Assembly (NCBI RefSeq): GCF_000427365.1
Contig: NZ_KE386488.1
Location: 992,001-1,056,000 of the forward strand
Direction of reading: 5' to 3'
Length of the DNA: 64,000 nt
Source of the DNA: Rikenella microfusus DSM 15922
GTDB lineage: Bacteria > Bacteroidota > Bacteroidia > Bacteroidales > Rikenellaceae
Part shown: in pieces, positions 1 to 8,533 of the stretch
Numbering within the stretch: position 1 is the stretch's first letter
Layout: each line of letters starts with the position of its first letter
Program-made: the position numbers and the translations under genes
The notes under the pieces: generated by a model
Database searches by the model: none
What the model was told of the DNA's origin: nothing
What the model saw: only the letters and a program-made list of their open reading frames with translations

Positions 1-58
1 CCGTCAGGCAGCCGTTTTTCTGCGGCCGGGCGTTCCCGGAGATTGTCGGGCGGGGCGG

Positions 59-2032
59 CTATTCGTCCCCGCGGTGGTTGTACACTTTCAGGTTGCTGAT
101 CCGGCTGTCGAAGTCGCCTGCCTTTTCCAGCGGGAAGACCAGCGTGCGCACGTAATTCATGGAATCTTTTCCGCCGTTGTAGTAACGTTTCTGCACATCC
201 ATGACGTCGATGGTTTTTCCGTTCACTTTCAGCGTCGTGGATCGGTTGTCCCCCTCGATCCGGATCCGGGCCTTCTCGCCGGGGTTCACCCGGTAGGGGA
301 ACGTATTCAGGTAACCGTCGCGGGCGAAACCCAGCATGCCCCGGATCGGGTCGCTCAGGTAGAATACGGCGTTCGGGGAGCGGAACAGGACGGTTCCGCG
401 CTTCTCGTCGGCTCCCTCGATGTCGAAGCTGACGGTGTAGTCGTAACCGATCTCCGGGTAGGCGGAGCTGTCGCCGGGACGTACCTCGGCGCGTTCATAG
501 ACCAGCGCCGGGGCCGTGCCGATCCTCGCCAGCTGATTGACGCCCGGCGCTTCGCTCAGGGCGGCCCGCCGCCGGTCGAATTCCGCATAGGGGAGGGAGA
601 CCGCTTCGCCCGTCCACATCTTGGCGGACAGGGTCTGCAACGGCGGAAAAATGCGGTGATGGATGTCCTTGACCGATATGCCGTTCCCCACATGGTCGTT
701 CCAGACGGCGAACATGCCGCCGAGGATGGCGGGGTGCCGCTCTTCGAACACCGCTTTCCCGATATGCGGCGGCGTCCACTGTTCGTAAAGGTAGGGTTCG
801 TTCAGGTAATCGTGGTAGTAGCCGGCCATCGGCACGATGTAGACCAGACCGTCCGGAATGCTGACGAGCCGGTAGCCCTGTTCGATCATGGCCGCCGGAT
901 CGGCATATCCGTTGTACCAGGCGTTCATAACGACGTTCTCGACTTTGACCGGCGTCTGGCCGGAGGCGTGGGTCAGGGCGCCCCACACGACGGTCTGCTT
1001 GCCGTAGCTCTCCACCAGACGGATATAATGGTCGGTGAAGGCGCGGAATTTTTCGACCACCTCTTTCTTTGCGTTCGAATATTCGTCCGTGCCGATGTGC
1101 ACGCGCGGACCGACGAAAACCGGGTCGTCGCCTGCCAGATACTCCCTGAACAGGGCGTCCGCGAACCGGTAAGTTTCGGGATTGAACAGGTCCAGGTGAT
1201 CCATGCCGTACTCTTTGCTTCCGATTTCCGGCTTATAATGGGTGAAAGCGAGCGAGTGGGCCGGAATGTCTATCTCCGGTATGATCTCCACGAAACGGTC
1301 GGCGGCCTGTCGCTGGAAGTCGGCGAACTCTTTTTTGGAGTACGACCCGTCGCGGGCGGTCAGGCCGGGAAAGGTGTCGGATTCCAGCCGGAACGCGGCG
1401 TAGGTCTTGTTCCAGTCGTGTCCGAAATATTGTTTGAAGCCGTTGTCGTTCAGATGGACTTGCAGGACGTTCAATTTGTAGTAGGCCATGATCCGGGTCA
1501 GGTCTTCCAGATAGTCCATCGGGATGAATTTACGGCCGCAGTCGATCATGAAGCCGCGGAAAGGGTAGTCCGGCCAGTCCCGGATCGTCCCTTTCGGGAG
1601 CGAACGGGCGCTGTCCTGTTCCGATATCTGGAGCAGGGTGCGCGTGCCCCAGTAAAGCCCGGCCGGAGTGGGGGCGGAGAGGGCCGCGCGGTCGGTCGTG
1701 CGGACGGAGTAGCCTTCCGTGCCCAACGCCTTGTCGGGAGAGAGAGCGAGTACGAAGTCGCCGGGCGAGGCTTTGCCCAGCGCCACGGGCAGCGCCCGGC
1801 CGAACATTTCGGCATAGTCTGCGGCGAACAGGCGGGCGATGCGCAACGCTTCCGGTTGGTCCGGGGAGCAGACGATCCGGGCGTCCGGGCCGGGGACGAA
1901 ACGCCCTTTCCCGCCCGACCATTGCCGGATTTCGGGGACGACGAACGGTTTGGGGTTCTCGGCCGCGCGGAGGCCGTGGCCGACCGGCAACAGGCACAGC
2001 ACGGCGAGGATGAGTTTCGACAGGGTTTTCAT
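59..2032 (-). CDS. Secreted beta-N-acetylhexosaminidase, family GH20
   Basis: The 657-residue product has an N-terminal signal peptide (hydrophobic stretch at residues 5-18) and should act in the periplasm or at the surface, removing terminal N-acetylhexosamine from glycans. A GH20b-like alpha/beta domain covers roughly residues 30-150, followed by the TIM-barrel from about 155. The expected catalytic Asp-Glu pair is visible in HIGTDEYS (D316, E317). The last 150 residues resemble an added beta-sandwich. Length suits Bacteroidales GH20 enzymes involved in mucin or host-glycan use. The gene stands alone; no SusCD pair is near, so membership of a glycan-utilisation locus is not supported. The promoter region carries a type B repeat. 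Confidence 0.92.
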   Translation of the reverse strand: MKTLSKLILAVLCLLPVGHGLRAAENPKPFVVPEIRQWSGGKGRFVPGPDARIVCSPDQPEALRIARLFAADYAEMFGRALPVALGKASPGDFVLALSPDKALGTEGYSVRTTDRAALSAPTPAGLYWGTRTLLQISEQDSARSLPKGTIRDWPDYPFRGFMIDCGRKFIPMDYLEDLTRIMAYYKLNVLQVHLNDNGFKQYFGHDWNKTYAAFRLESDTFPGLTARDGSYSKKEFADFQRQAADRFVEIIPEIDIPAHSLAFTHYKPEIGSKEYGMDHLDLFNPETYRFADALFREYLAGDDPVFVGPRVHIGTDEYSNAKKEVVEKFRAFTDHYIRLVESYGKQTVVWGALTHASGQTPVKVENVVMNAWYNGYADPAAMIEQGYRLVSIPDGLVYIVPMAGYYHDYLNEPYLYEQWTPPHIGKAVFEERHPAILGGMFAVWNDHVGNGISVKDIHHRIFPPLQTLSAKMWTGEAVSLPYAEFDRRRAALSEAPGVNQLARIGTAPALVYERAEVRPGDSSAYPEIGYDYTVSFDIEGADEKRGTVLFRSPNAVFYLSDPIRGMLGFARDGYLNTFPYRVNPGEKARIRIEGDNRSTTLKVNGKTIDVMDVQKRYYNGGKDSMNYVRTLVFPLEKAGDFDSRISNLKVYNHRGDE

Positions 2033-2061
2033 GGGGGCGGAATCTTTTCGGAAAATTTAGG

Positions 2062-2230
2062 CGACTATATACGAATTTACCCAAAATCAGGTAACGATCT
2101 TCCCAACCGGCCCTTCGGTGCCGCTCGGCACAGGGGACCGGGGCTTTTCTCTGCTTCAGGAGGTGGCGAGGGCCGAAATATACTGAAAATCAAGCACGCA
2201 TATAAATTAGGATTAAATCGTATATAGTTA
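2062..2230. repeat. Type B interspersed repeat (MITE-like), copy 1
   Basis: About 168 bp with imperfect inverted ends: the left end reads ACTATATACGAATTTACCC and the right end ATTAAATCGTATATAGTT. The middle holds a GC-rich block (ACCGGCCC to GACCGGGGC) and a conserved stretch GGGCCGAAATATA. Similar units occur at 26798-26962, 54010-54164, 54342-54513 and 58193-58368, with an inverted copy at 54187-54345 and a left half at 39319-39400. It encodes no protein. Confidence 0.8.
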
Positions 2231-2237
2231 TCAAAGT

Positions 2238-3146
2238 TTATTTGGCATTGAAATAGACTTCGGCCGGCATGCCGATTTTCAGCGGGCCGGGGTTGGCTAC
2301 GTAGATTTTCAGCGCGTAAACCAGGTTCGCGCGTTCGTCTTTGGTCTGGATCACTTTGGGCGTGAATTCCGCTTTGTCCGCGATCCAGCCGATGCGTCCC
2401 GTAAAACGGGCAGCCCCGGCGTAGGTGCTGTCCACCGTTACCCGTACCTCCTGACCGATCCGTATCGAGGCGAGTTGCGGCTCTTCGACGTAGGCCCTAA
2501 GGATCATCGTGTCCAGGTTCGCCACTTTGTAGAGCGGTTTGCCGATCGCCGCCAGTTCATGCTGTTCGGCGTATTTCGCCAGCACCGTCCCCTCCACCGG
2601 GTTCACCACATAGGCGTTGTCGATCCGGTCCTGCACTTGCAGGATCTGTTGCCGGAGGGGTTCCATCCGGGCCAGCAGGGTGCGTGTCTGGATGTCGAGG
2701 TTCGATTCCTGGGCGTCGATCTGTTTTTGCAGGATCTCGGCGTCGTACGAGAGGTTGTCGACCTGCTGGGCTGTCGAAGCGTCGGCGTCGGCCAGCGCCT
2801 TGAAGCGTGCCAATTCGTGTTTCGTTTTCGCCAGCTGTTCGCGCGTTACGTCCAGTTGTTTTTCTTTTTCCGGAAGCTGCGCCCGGAGCACGGCGATCTC
2901 GCCCTGCAATTGGTTGCGTTGCAGGACCAACAGCATCGTGTCCACCCAACCGACGATTTCGCCCCGCCGCAGCCGGTAACCTTCGTCTACGTTGAATTCC
3001 AGCAGTTTGCCGTTGCAGTCCGCCGACACGATCACTTCCACCGCTTCGAAGTTGCCGTAGGCGTCCGGTTGCGGGCCTCGCGTGCAGGAGCATGTTCCCC
3101 ATACCGCGAACAGGGCCGCCGCCCCGATGGGAAAATATCTTTTCAT
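2238..3146 (-). CDS. HlyD-type membrane fusion / efflux adaptor protein
   Basis: The 302-residue protein has a signal sequence with a cysteine after it (GTCSC, about residue 21), so it is probably a lipoprotein. It then shows a biotinyl-lipoyl half (about residues 30-70), a long coiled-coil hairpin (about 75-165), the second lipoyl half (VVNPVEGTVLAKY) and a beta-barrel. This is the layout of YbhG/HlyD adaptors that link an inner-membrane exporter to an outer-membrane channel. Such genes normally sit next to ABC ATPase and permease genes; here none is adjacent. The nearest candidate permease is at 34031-35161. The substrate cannot be read from the sequence. Confidence 0.85.
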   Translation of the reverse strand: MKRYFPIGAAALFAVWGTCSCTRGPQPDAYGNFEAVEVIVSADCNGKLLEFNVDEGYRLRRGEIVGWVDTMLLVLQRNQLQGEIAVLRAQLPEKEKQLDVTREQLAKTKHELARFKALADADASTAQQVDNLSYDAEILQKQIDAQESNLDIQTRTLLARMEPLRQQILQVQDRIDNAYVVNPVEGTVLAKYAEQHELAAIGKPLYKVANLDTMILRAYVEEPQLASIRIGQEVRVTVDSTYAGAARFTGRIGWIADKAEFTPKVIQTKDERANLVYALKIYVANPGPLKIGMPAEVYFNAK

Positions 3147-3204
3147 AAGTTTATTGTTATCTATGCTGTTTTCAGGTATATACGGTTCGGAAACGTATAC
3201 GGTT

Positions 3205-3345
3205 TATGCCTGGTATTTATTTGTACGGTTAAATTTATATGTTGTCGCCCGGAGCCAGCGAGGGCAAAACCGCAGGTTGCAGCCCTTCGCCGGGGGTGGC
3301 TCCGGGCTGACCGCTACGCGGATAATTAACCGTATGGTTAAACAA
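3205..3345. repeat. Type D interspersed repeat, copy 1, in the hlyD-punA gap
   Basis: The 347-bp gap between the adaptor gene and punA contains a GC-rich hairpin-forming unit: GCCCGGAGCCAGCG pairs with GGGGGTGGCTCCGGGC, flanked by ACGGTTAAAT on the left and TTAACCGTATGGTTAAA on the right. The same core occurs at 31453-31516, 39473-39550, 39838-39945 and 63118-63225. I see no gene in the rest of the gap. Confidence 0.7.
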
Positions 3346-3493
3346 TAAGTTTCCGCATCAGCATGCGGGCCGCAGCCTCGCCCCGCAAAGACCCGATGCC
3401 GCTCGGCACTCGAATCGGGCTGTAATTACCCCGTTCCCATCCAAGAAACGGGCGCAATCTGCGGAAGAACGCACCGATATAATGCGCAGGCGG

Positions 3494-4378
3494 CTACAGT
3501 TTGGTCACGATTTCGCGTACTAACGCACACAGTTTCGGCATCGCGCGGTTCCCCGCCTCGATCACCTCGTCGTGCGTCAGCTTTCCGGCGCCGCACGGCT
3601 GCGCCGGTTCCCCTTTCAGCACATTGGTAATCAACGAAAATCCCAGCACGCGCACCCCCTGATGTCTCGCCACGATCACCTCCGGCGTCGTGGACATACC
3701 CACGGCATCGCCTCCCATCCCCCTGAAATAACGCACCTCGGCCGGCGTCTCGTAACTCGGCCCCGTACCTCCGACATAGACCCCCTGCCGCAGCACCGTT
3801 CCCTGCGCCATAGCCGCCGCATGCGCCAGTGCGATCAACCGCCTGTCGTACGGCTCGCCCATATCCGGAAACCGCACGCCGAGGGCTGGATCGTTAGGTC
3901 CCACCAACGGATTCGGGATCAAGTTGATATGGTCGTCGATCACCATAATGTCCCCCGTTTCGAACAACGGGCACAAGCCGCCCGCCGCATTCGACACGAT
4001 CAGCGTCCCGATCCCCAGACAGCACATGGCCCGTACCGGCAGCACCACCTCCCCGACCGGATACCCTTCGTAATAGTGCACCCGCCCCTCCATGGCGATC
4101 ACGTATTTCCCGCCCAGCCGGCCGTAAATGAACCGTCCTTTGTGCCCTTCGACCGTGGAGCGCGGAAAATCGGGAATGTCCGCGTAATCCAGCGTTCCGA
4201 TCACCTCGATGGTATCGGCCAACGCTCCCAGTCCGGAACCGAGGACAATCCCCACCTCCGGCGCCGGCAGCCCTCCGCTTTCGACCGTTCCGCCCGGCAT
4301 ATCCGTAAAATAACGCCGGGGAGCGATATTGAGCCTACTCCGGATGAAGCATGTTGTATTTCTGATTCTCTCTGACAT
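3494..4378 (-). CDS. punA: Purine nucleoside phosphorylase (inosine/guanosine type)
   Basis: The enzyme splits purine nucleosides with phosphate to give the base and ribose-1-phosphate in purine salvage. Trimeric-PNP motifs are present: phosphate-binding GSGLG near residue 47, the YEGYP segment, GGTGPSYETPAEVR and MSTTPEVIVARH. The start at 4378 is preferred because MSERIRNTTCFIRSRLN matches the usual N-terminal helix of the family; about 20 unusual residues follow before the first beta strand. The start overlaps the end of lpxK by 44 bp, so it is the last gene of the sppA-lpxK-punA operon and is probably translationally coupled. Length is 294 residues. Confidence 0.93.
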   Translation of the reverse strand: MSERIRNTTCFIRSRLNIAPRRYFTDMPGGTVESGGLPAPEVGIVLGSGLGALADTIEVIGTLDYADIPDFPRSTVEGHKGRFIYGRLGGKYVIAMEGRVHYYEGYPVGEVVLPVRAMCCLGIGTLIVSNAAGGLCPLFETGDIMVIDDHINLIPNPLVGPNDPALGVRFPDMGEPYDRRLIALAHAAAMAQGTVLRQGVYVGGTGPSYETPAEVRYFRGMGGDAVGMSTTPEVIVARHQGVRVLGFSLITNVLKGEPAQPCGAGKLTHDEVIEAGNRAMPKLCALVREIVTKL

Positions 4379-5417
4379 ATTGATCCAGTTGCCTGTGGAA
4401 ATCGCACTCCTTGTTTTCGAGGAACTCCACGCGGATAGAGCTGTAATAGAGCCTGCGTTTGAAATCGTCGCTGATCTTGCGGCTGTTCATCAGCCGCACG
4501 GCATCCTTTTCGGTCACCACCACGGCGGTTTCGGCCGGCAACGATGCCAGAGCCGCTTCGACCGCATGTATATCCCTCATTTTGAATGTATAGTGATCTC
4601 CGAAGATAAATGTCCGCACCACATCGTAGTCTTTCCGGAGGTCTTCGACAAATCGTTTGGGATTGGCGATACCCGCCATCGCCACGACCGGCGTACCCCG
4701 TTTCAGCGTCGGTTCCTGCCCGAAAGCGGGATAGAGAGGCACCGGAACCTGCGATGCGAAACGGGTGAAATAGAGGCTTTGGTAAGGATACAGGTCGAGG
4801 TGCTTGCTCATGATCCGGTAATCCAGCGGCTTCATGTCGTCCGGACATTTGGTCACGATCACGATCTGGGCACGCGCGATCTGGGCACGCCGGTCGCGGA
4901 GGCGTCCCATCGGCAGCAGGTAGTCGTCGTAAACCGGACAGTTATAGTCCATCAGCACGATATTGACCCACGGTTCGACATAACGGTGCTGGAAGGCGTC
5001 GTCCAGGATGATGAGGTTCACCTCCGGATGCGCCGACCGCAGCTTCTCGATCCCTTCCACCCGTTTTTCGCACACCGCCACCGGGATATGCGGATATTTC
5101 AGCTTGATCTGTTTGGGTTCGTCGCCGATTTTCTTGAACGAGCTGTTTACCGCCGCCAACACGAATCCCTTCGTCTTGCGTTTATACCCCCGCGACAGCA
5201 CCGCCACCTTGAATTCGCCGTCCAGCATTTCGATCAGCCGTTCGGTATGCGGCGTCTTGCCCGTACCCCCCACAGTGATATTGCCCACGCAAATAACAGG
5301 AATATCGAACTCCCGGCTCTTGAGCACTCCCCAGTCGAAGAGCTTGTGCCGGATGTCGATCACCCCTCCGTATATCCAAGCCAGCGGCGCGGCCAGTATT
5401 TTACCCAACAGTCCCAA
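4335..5417 (-). CDS. lpxK: Tetraacyldisaccharide 4'-kinase (lipid A synthesis)
   Basis: LpxK phosphorylates the 4' position of the lipid A disaccharide precursor at the inner membrane. The 360-residue product has the family's Walker A motif in GNITVGGTGKTPHTE (about residues 42-56), a short N-terminal hydrophobic helix that anchors it to the membrane, and the conserved LDDAFQHR motif near residue 145. It lies between sppA upstream and punA downstream on the same strand, an order common in Bacteroidota. Its presence fits an outer membrane with lipid A. Confidence 0.95.
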   Translation of the reverse strand: MGLLGKILAAPLAWIYGGVIDIRHKLFDWGVLKSREFDIPVICVGNITVGGTGKTPHTERLIEMLDGEFKVAVLSRGYKRKTKGFVLAAVNSSFKKIGDEPKQIKLKYPHIPVAVCEKRVEGIEKLRSAHPEVNLIILDDAFQHRYVEPWVNIVLMDYNCPVYDDYLLPMGRLRDRRAQIARAQIVIVTKCPDDMKPLDYRIMSKHLDLYPYQSLYFTRFASQVPVPLYPAFGQEPTLKRGTPVVAMAGIANPKRFVEDLRKDYDVVRTFIFGDHYTFKMRDIHAVEAALASLPAETAVVVTEKDAVRLMNSRKISDDFKRRLYYSSIRVEFLENKECDFHRQLDQYVRENQKYNMLHPE

Positions 5418-5662
5418 GATTCCGATTTATTAACGGGTAAATATATATGATTTCCCGGTTATATACATCCAAGTAAGTATACGCTATGTTTGCACTGCTT
5501 TATTCTTTCGGCCCGCGCCGCCATACCCCGGCAACCGGAATCCGTCCGGTACCGGGCCGAACGGAGCCGACGGGACTGGCGTAAAGCCGTATAGGGCCAC
5601 CATAGAGTGCGGAACTCCCCCGATCGGCGCCGCGGAACGTTTCGCCGCAGTCTTTCCGACTC

Positions 5663-7486
5663 TTAGTATTGCATCTCGATCCGATACGGTACCTGCGCCT
5701 TGATGCCCGGATCCGTCACCATTTCGCGGACGCGTAGGGCTTCGGCGCCAAGGGGCGGCATGCCGCCGCCCGTTATCTTCGCCACTGCCGAACCGGTCAG
5801 CGATCCGAGGATCGAAGCGAACGACGAGGTTTCCGGCTCCGGATACTGCCGGACGGCATAATCGCCCGGTTCCAGCCCGGCATGTTCCGCAGCGATCCGC
5901 ACCGCGTCGCGCAACGTTCCGGTGCAGTCGGCCAGTCCGTTTTCCATCGCCTGCACGCCGGTCCACACGCGGCCGCCGGCCATCGCGTCCACGCTGTCCG
6001 CGGTCAGATTGCGGCCCCTCGCCACCAACTCCACGAACCGCGCATAGACCGTATCCACCCCGTTCTGGATATAAAGGCGTTCGGCCGGACTCAGCGGCCG
6101 GAACATATTGCCGAGGTCGGCCGCAGGATTGGTTTTCACCACGTCGGCGGTCAGCCCGAGGTGTTCCCGCGCCCCTTCGCCGACATTGAACGTCAGGCCG
6201 AACACGCCGATCGACCCGGTGAGGGTGGTCGGGGCCGTTACGATATATTCCGCGCCGCAACTGATGTAATATCCGCCCGAAGCGGCGTAATTTCCCATCG
6301 AGACGATCACGGGTTTCGCCTGCTGGAGGAGGCTGACCTCGCGCCAGATGATCTCGGCCGCTAATGCGCTCCCGCCGGGGCTGTTGACGCGCAGCACCAC
6401 CGCTTTCACGTCGTCGTCCTTGCGGATTTCGGCCAATGTCTCGGCCAGCGCATTCCCGACGATCTGTTTGTTCCGGTCGCCGGCATCCACGATGTCGCCG
6501 TCGGCGTACACCAGGGCGATCTCGTCGGTCGCTAACGCGTTGCCCATCGTCGCGCGTCCCGCGCTCCGGCGGCCGGCGAATTTGTAATCCTCCAGAGGGA
6601 GTATCTTCGGTTCGCCGGTCGAATCCTGCCCCGACAGGCGGGCCAGTTCGTCGGTCATCTGATCGCGGTAGTAAAGGCTGTCCACGAATCCCAGCCGCAC
6701 GGCGTCGCGGGGGGTGGCCACGGCCAGCCGCGACGCGTAGCTTTGCAGGCTGTCGGCTGCGATTTCCCGGCTCTCGGCGATCTCGCTGACGAGGTAGTCC
6801 CAGACGGAACGGGTCATGGACTCCATCTGCAACCGGTTTTCATCGCTCAGCTGCTCTCGAATAAAGGGTTCGCCGGCTCCCTTGAATTTGCCGTGCCGGA
6901 TCAATTCGGCTTGCACGCCGAGCTTGTCGAGCAGCCCTTTGTAAAATATCACGTTGGAGGCCAGCCCCTGCCAGGCCAGCCCGCCCTGGGGGTTCAGATA
7001 TACTTTGTCGCCGGCCGAGGCGAGGTAATACCCGTCCTGGGAATAGACGTCGGCATAGGAGACGACGAATTTACCGCTTTCGCGGAATTCGGCCAGTGCC
7101 TGACGCAGTTCGTAAAGGGTCGAAACGGAGGAGGGAATGGCCATGGGCACGTTCAGGTAGATGCCGTCGATGACGGGGTCTTCGGCGGCTTTCCCGATCA
7201 GGGCGACGGCTTCGTACAGGGTGGTCTGCTCGCGGAAACTGAATTCGTTGTAATCGAACAGGTCGATGGCGCTCCCTTTCGATTTGTCCACAATGGGCTG
7301 CGCCAGGTCGATACGCAATATGGTGTGGGGATGTACGGGACCGGCGCTCTTGCTTCCGGAACCGATACCGCCGATGGCGGCTATCAATCCGGCGAGCATC
7401 ATGAAACTCAATATGACAAAGGCAATGCCGCTGACAAATATGGCCAACAAACAGGCAAAAAAGGTCTTGAAAAAACTATTCATCAC
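5663..7486 (-). CDS. sppA: Signal peptide peptidase SppA, 67-kDa type (family S49)
   Basis: This membrane-anchored Ser-Lys protease degrades cleaved signal peptides. The 607-residue protein has one N-terminal transmembrane helix (about residues 10-38) and the duplicated S49 fold of the E. coli enzyme. The predicted nucleophile is S403 in NYAASGGYYIS and the general-base lysine is K202 in HGKFKGAGEPF. It is the first gene of the sppA-lpxK-punA set; about 245 bp separate it from lpxK. The region just upstream is occupied by a type A repeat, so its promoter may lie in or beyond that repeat. Confidence 0.95.
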   Translation of the reverse strand: MMNSFFKTFFACLLAIFVSGIAFVILSFMMLAGLIAAIGGIGSGSKSAGPVHPHTILRIDLAQPIVDKSKGSAIDLFDYNEFSFREQTTLYEAVALIGKAAEDPVIDGIYLNVPMAIPSSVSTLYELRQALAEFRESGKFVVSYADVYSQDGYYLASAGDKVYLNPQGGLAWQGLASNVIFYKGLLDKLGVQAELIRHGKFKGAGEPFIREQLSDENRLQMESMTRSVWDYLVSEIAESREIAADSLQSYASRLAVATPRDAVRLGFVDSLYYRDQMTDELARLSGQDSTGEPKILPLEDYKFAGRRSAGRATMGNALATDEIALVYADGDIVDAGDRNKQIVGNALAETLAEIRKDDDVKAVVLRVNSPGGSALAAEIIWREVSLLQQAKPVIVSMGNYAASGGYYISCGAEYIVTAPTTLTGSIGVFGLTFNVGEGAREHLGLTADVVKTNPAADLGNMFRPLSPAERLYIQNGVDTVYARFVELVARGRNLTADSVDAMAGGRVWTGVQAMENGLADCTGTLRDAVRIAAEHAGLEPGDYAVRQYPEPETSSFASILGSLTGSAVAKITGGGMPPLGAEALRVREMVTDPGIKAQVPYRIEMQY

Positions 7487-7497
7487 AAATCTATCCC

Positions 7498-7907
7498 TTT
7501 AACTGTTCGTTTATCCGTACATTGAGAGTAGAGTCCACTGTTCTTTCTTTGAAAAGAAAGAACCAAAGAAACTTTCGAGCAGGTTTGCAATGCCTCAGTT
7601 TGTCGAAAACCTTTTCTTGCAGACTTCTTTGTTCTGTAACAGATAGGGGACATCGGGCATAACGATATTAAAGTCCCCTATCCGTTACAGAACAAACTTT
7701 CAAAGGCAAAGGTCATCCGCCAGGCTCAAGAGATGCGCAAGCATCTCAAAAAGTTTTTCTGGTTCTCTTTGTTCACAACCGACGCTGCCAGCGAATCCAG
7801 AGACCGTTTACGGGCTATGGTAAGCGGCGAGGAGGAAAACGAGCGTAGCGAAGTTAAAGAGAACAGTCGCCTCAAACCTGAACAGTACAGATAAACGAAC
7901 GGTTAAA
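7498..7907. repeat. Type A structured repeat, copy 1 (with a 79-bp insert)
   Basis: A 410-bp non-coding element between sppA and ssb. The ends are imperfect inverted repeats (TTTAACTGTTCGTTTAT and ATAAACGAACGGTTAAA). Inside, in order: a hairpin GTTCTTTCTTT/AAGAAAGAAC; a 22-bp central stem (7630-7651 with 7673-7694, one mismatch); a hairpin GAGATGC/GCATCTC; and a hairpin GTTCTCTTTG/AGAGAAC. The loop of the last hairpin is split by a 79-bp insert (7779-7857). Copies 2 and 3 are at 28816-29165 and 43757-44090. Confidence 0.88.
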
Positions 7908-7971
7908 ATACTAATTTGCGCTAAGATACGATTTTTTCGGGAGAACAGGCGCAAGAATGCGAATAAATCAG

Positions 7972-7979
7972 TATCTTCG
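7972..7979 (+). promoter_or_regulatory. Candidate -7 box of the ssb promoter
   Basis: TATCTTCG is one base from the Bacteroidota -7 consensus TAnnTTTG and lies 42 bp before the ssb start. A clear -33 TTTG at the usual distance is not obvious. Confidence 0.5.
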
Positions 7980-8021
7980 GAAATCGTATAACAATCAAAC
8001 TATCGCAAAAAACAGACAGAT

Positions 8022-8483
8022 ATGGTCAATAAAGTTATTCTGATCGGGAACGTAGGCGCCGAGCCGGAAGTACGCGCATTGGAGACCGGCATAAAAATGG
8101 CACGGCTGAGGATCGCCACCACCGAACGCATCTACAACTCCTCCACCGGCGAAAAACGCGAACACACCGAATGGCACACCGTCGTCCTCTGGCGCGGTCA
8201 GGCCGACTTCGCCGAGAAATATATCCGCAAAGGGAGCCAGGTTTACGTCGAAGGGAAAATCCGGTCGCGCGAATGGACCGAAGAAGCCACCGGCAACAAA
8301 CGGTACGCCATCGAAATCCTGGCCGACGAAATCCGACTGCTCGGCGGGCAACGGAGAAACGACGGCAACTACGGCGAACACCGCGGCGGGCCGCAACCGG
8401 GACACCCCGCCTACGGCAGCCGGCAAGAGGCGCAGAACACCGTTCCCGGACTGCCCAAAGACGCCGACGACCTGCCCTTCTGA
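8022..8483 (+). CDS. ssb: Single-stranded DNA-binding protein
   Basis: The 153-residue protein has the OB-fold typical of SSB over residues 1-105 (N-terminal MVNKVILIGNVGAEPEVR), then a flexible Gly/Pro/Gln-rich tail, and ends with the acidic tip DADDLPF that recruits replication and repair partners. It coats single-stranded DNA in replication, recombination and repair. The methionine aminopeptidase gene follows after about 50 bp but has its own candidate promoter. Length and both ends match the family well. Confidence 0.97.
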   Translation: MVNKVILIGNVGAEPEVRALETGIKMARLRIATTERIYNSSTGEKREHTEWHTVVLWRGQADFAEKYIRKGSQVYVEGKIRSREWTEEATGNKRYAIEILADEIRLLGGQRRNDGNYGEHRGGPQPGHPAYGSRQEAQNTVPGLPKDADDLPF

Positions 8484-8521
8484 GCCGCCCGCGGCAGGGA
8501 ACAGCGGGAAGCTATTTTTCG

Positions 8522-8529
8522 TACCTTCG
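8522..8529 (+). promoter_or_regulatory. Candidate -7 box of map, four bases from the start codon
   Basis: TACCTTCG resembles the Bacteroidota -7 element TAnnTTTG. It ends only four bases before the ATG at 8534, so transcription from it would begin at or next to the start codon. Confidence 0.5.
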
Positions 8530-8533
8530 CGCT

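Noticed and set aside
74-2227. Open frame of about 717 codons opposite the GH20 gene
   Set aside because: Antisense shadow; the minus strand carries the complete GH20 motifs and signal peptide, and this frame runs into a type B repeat.
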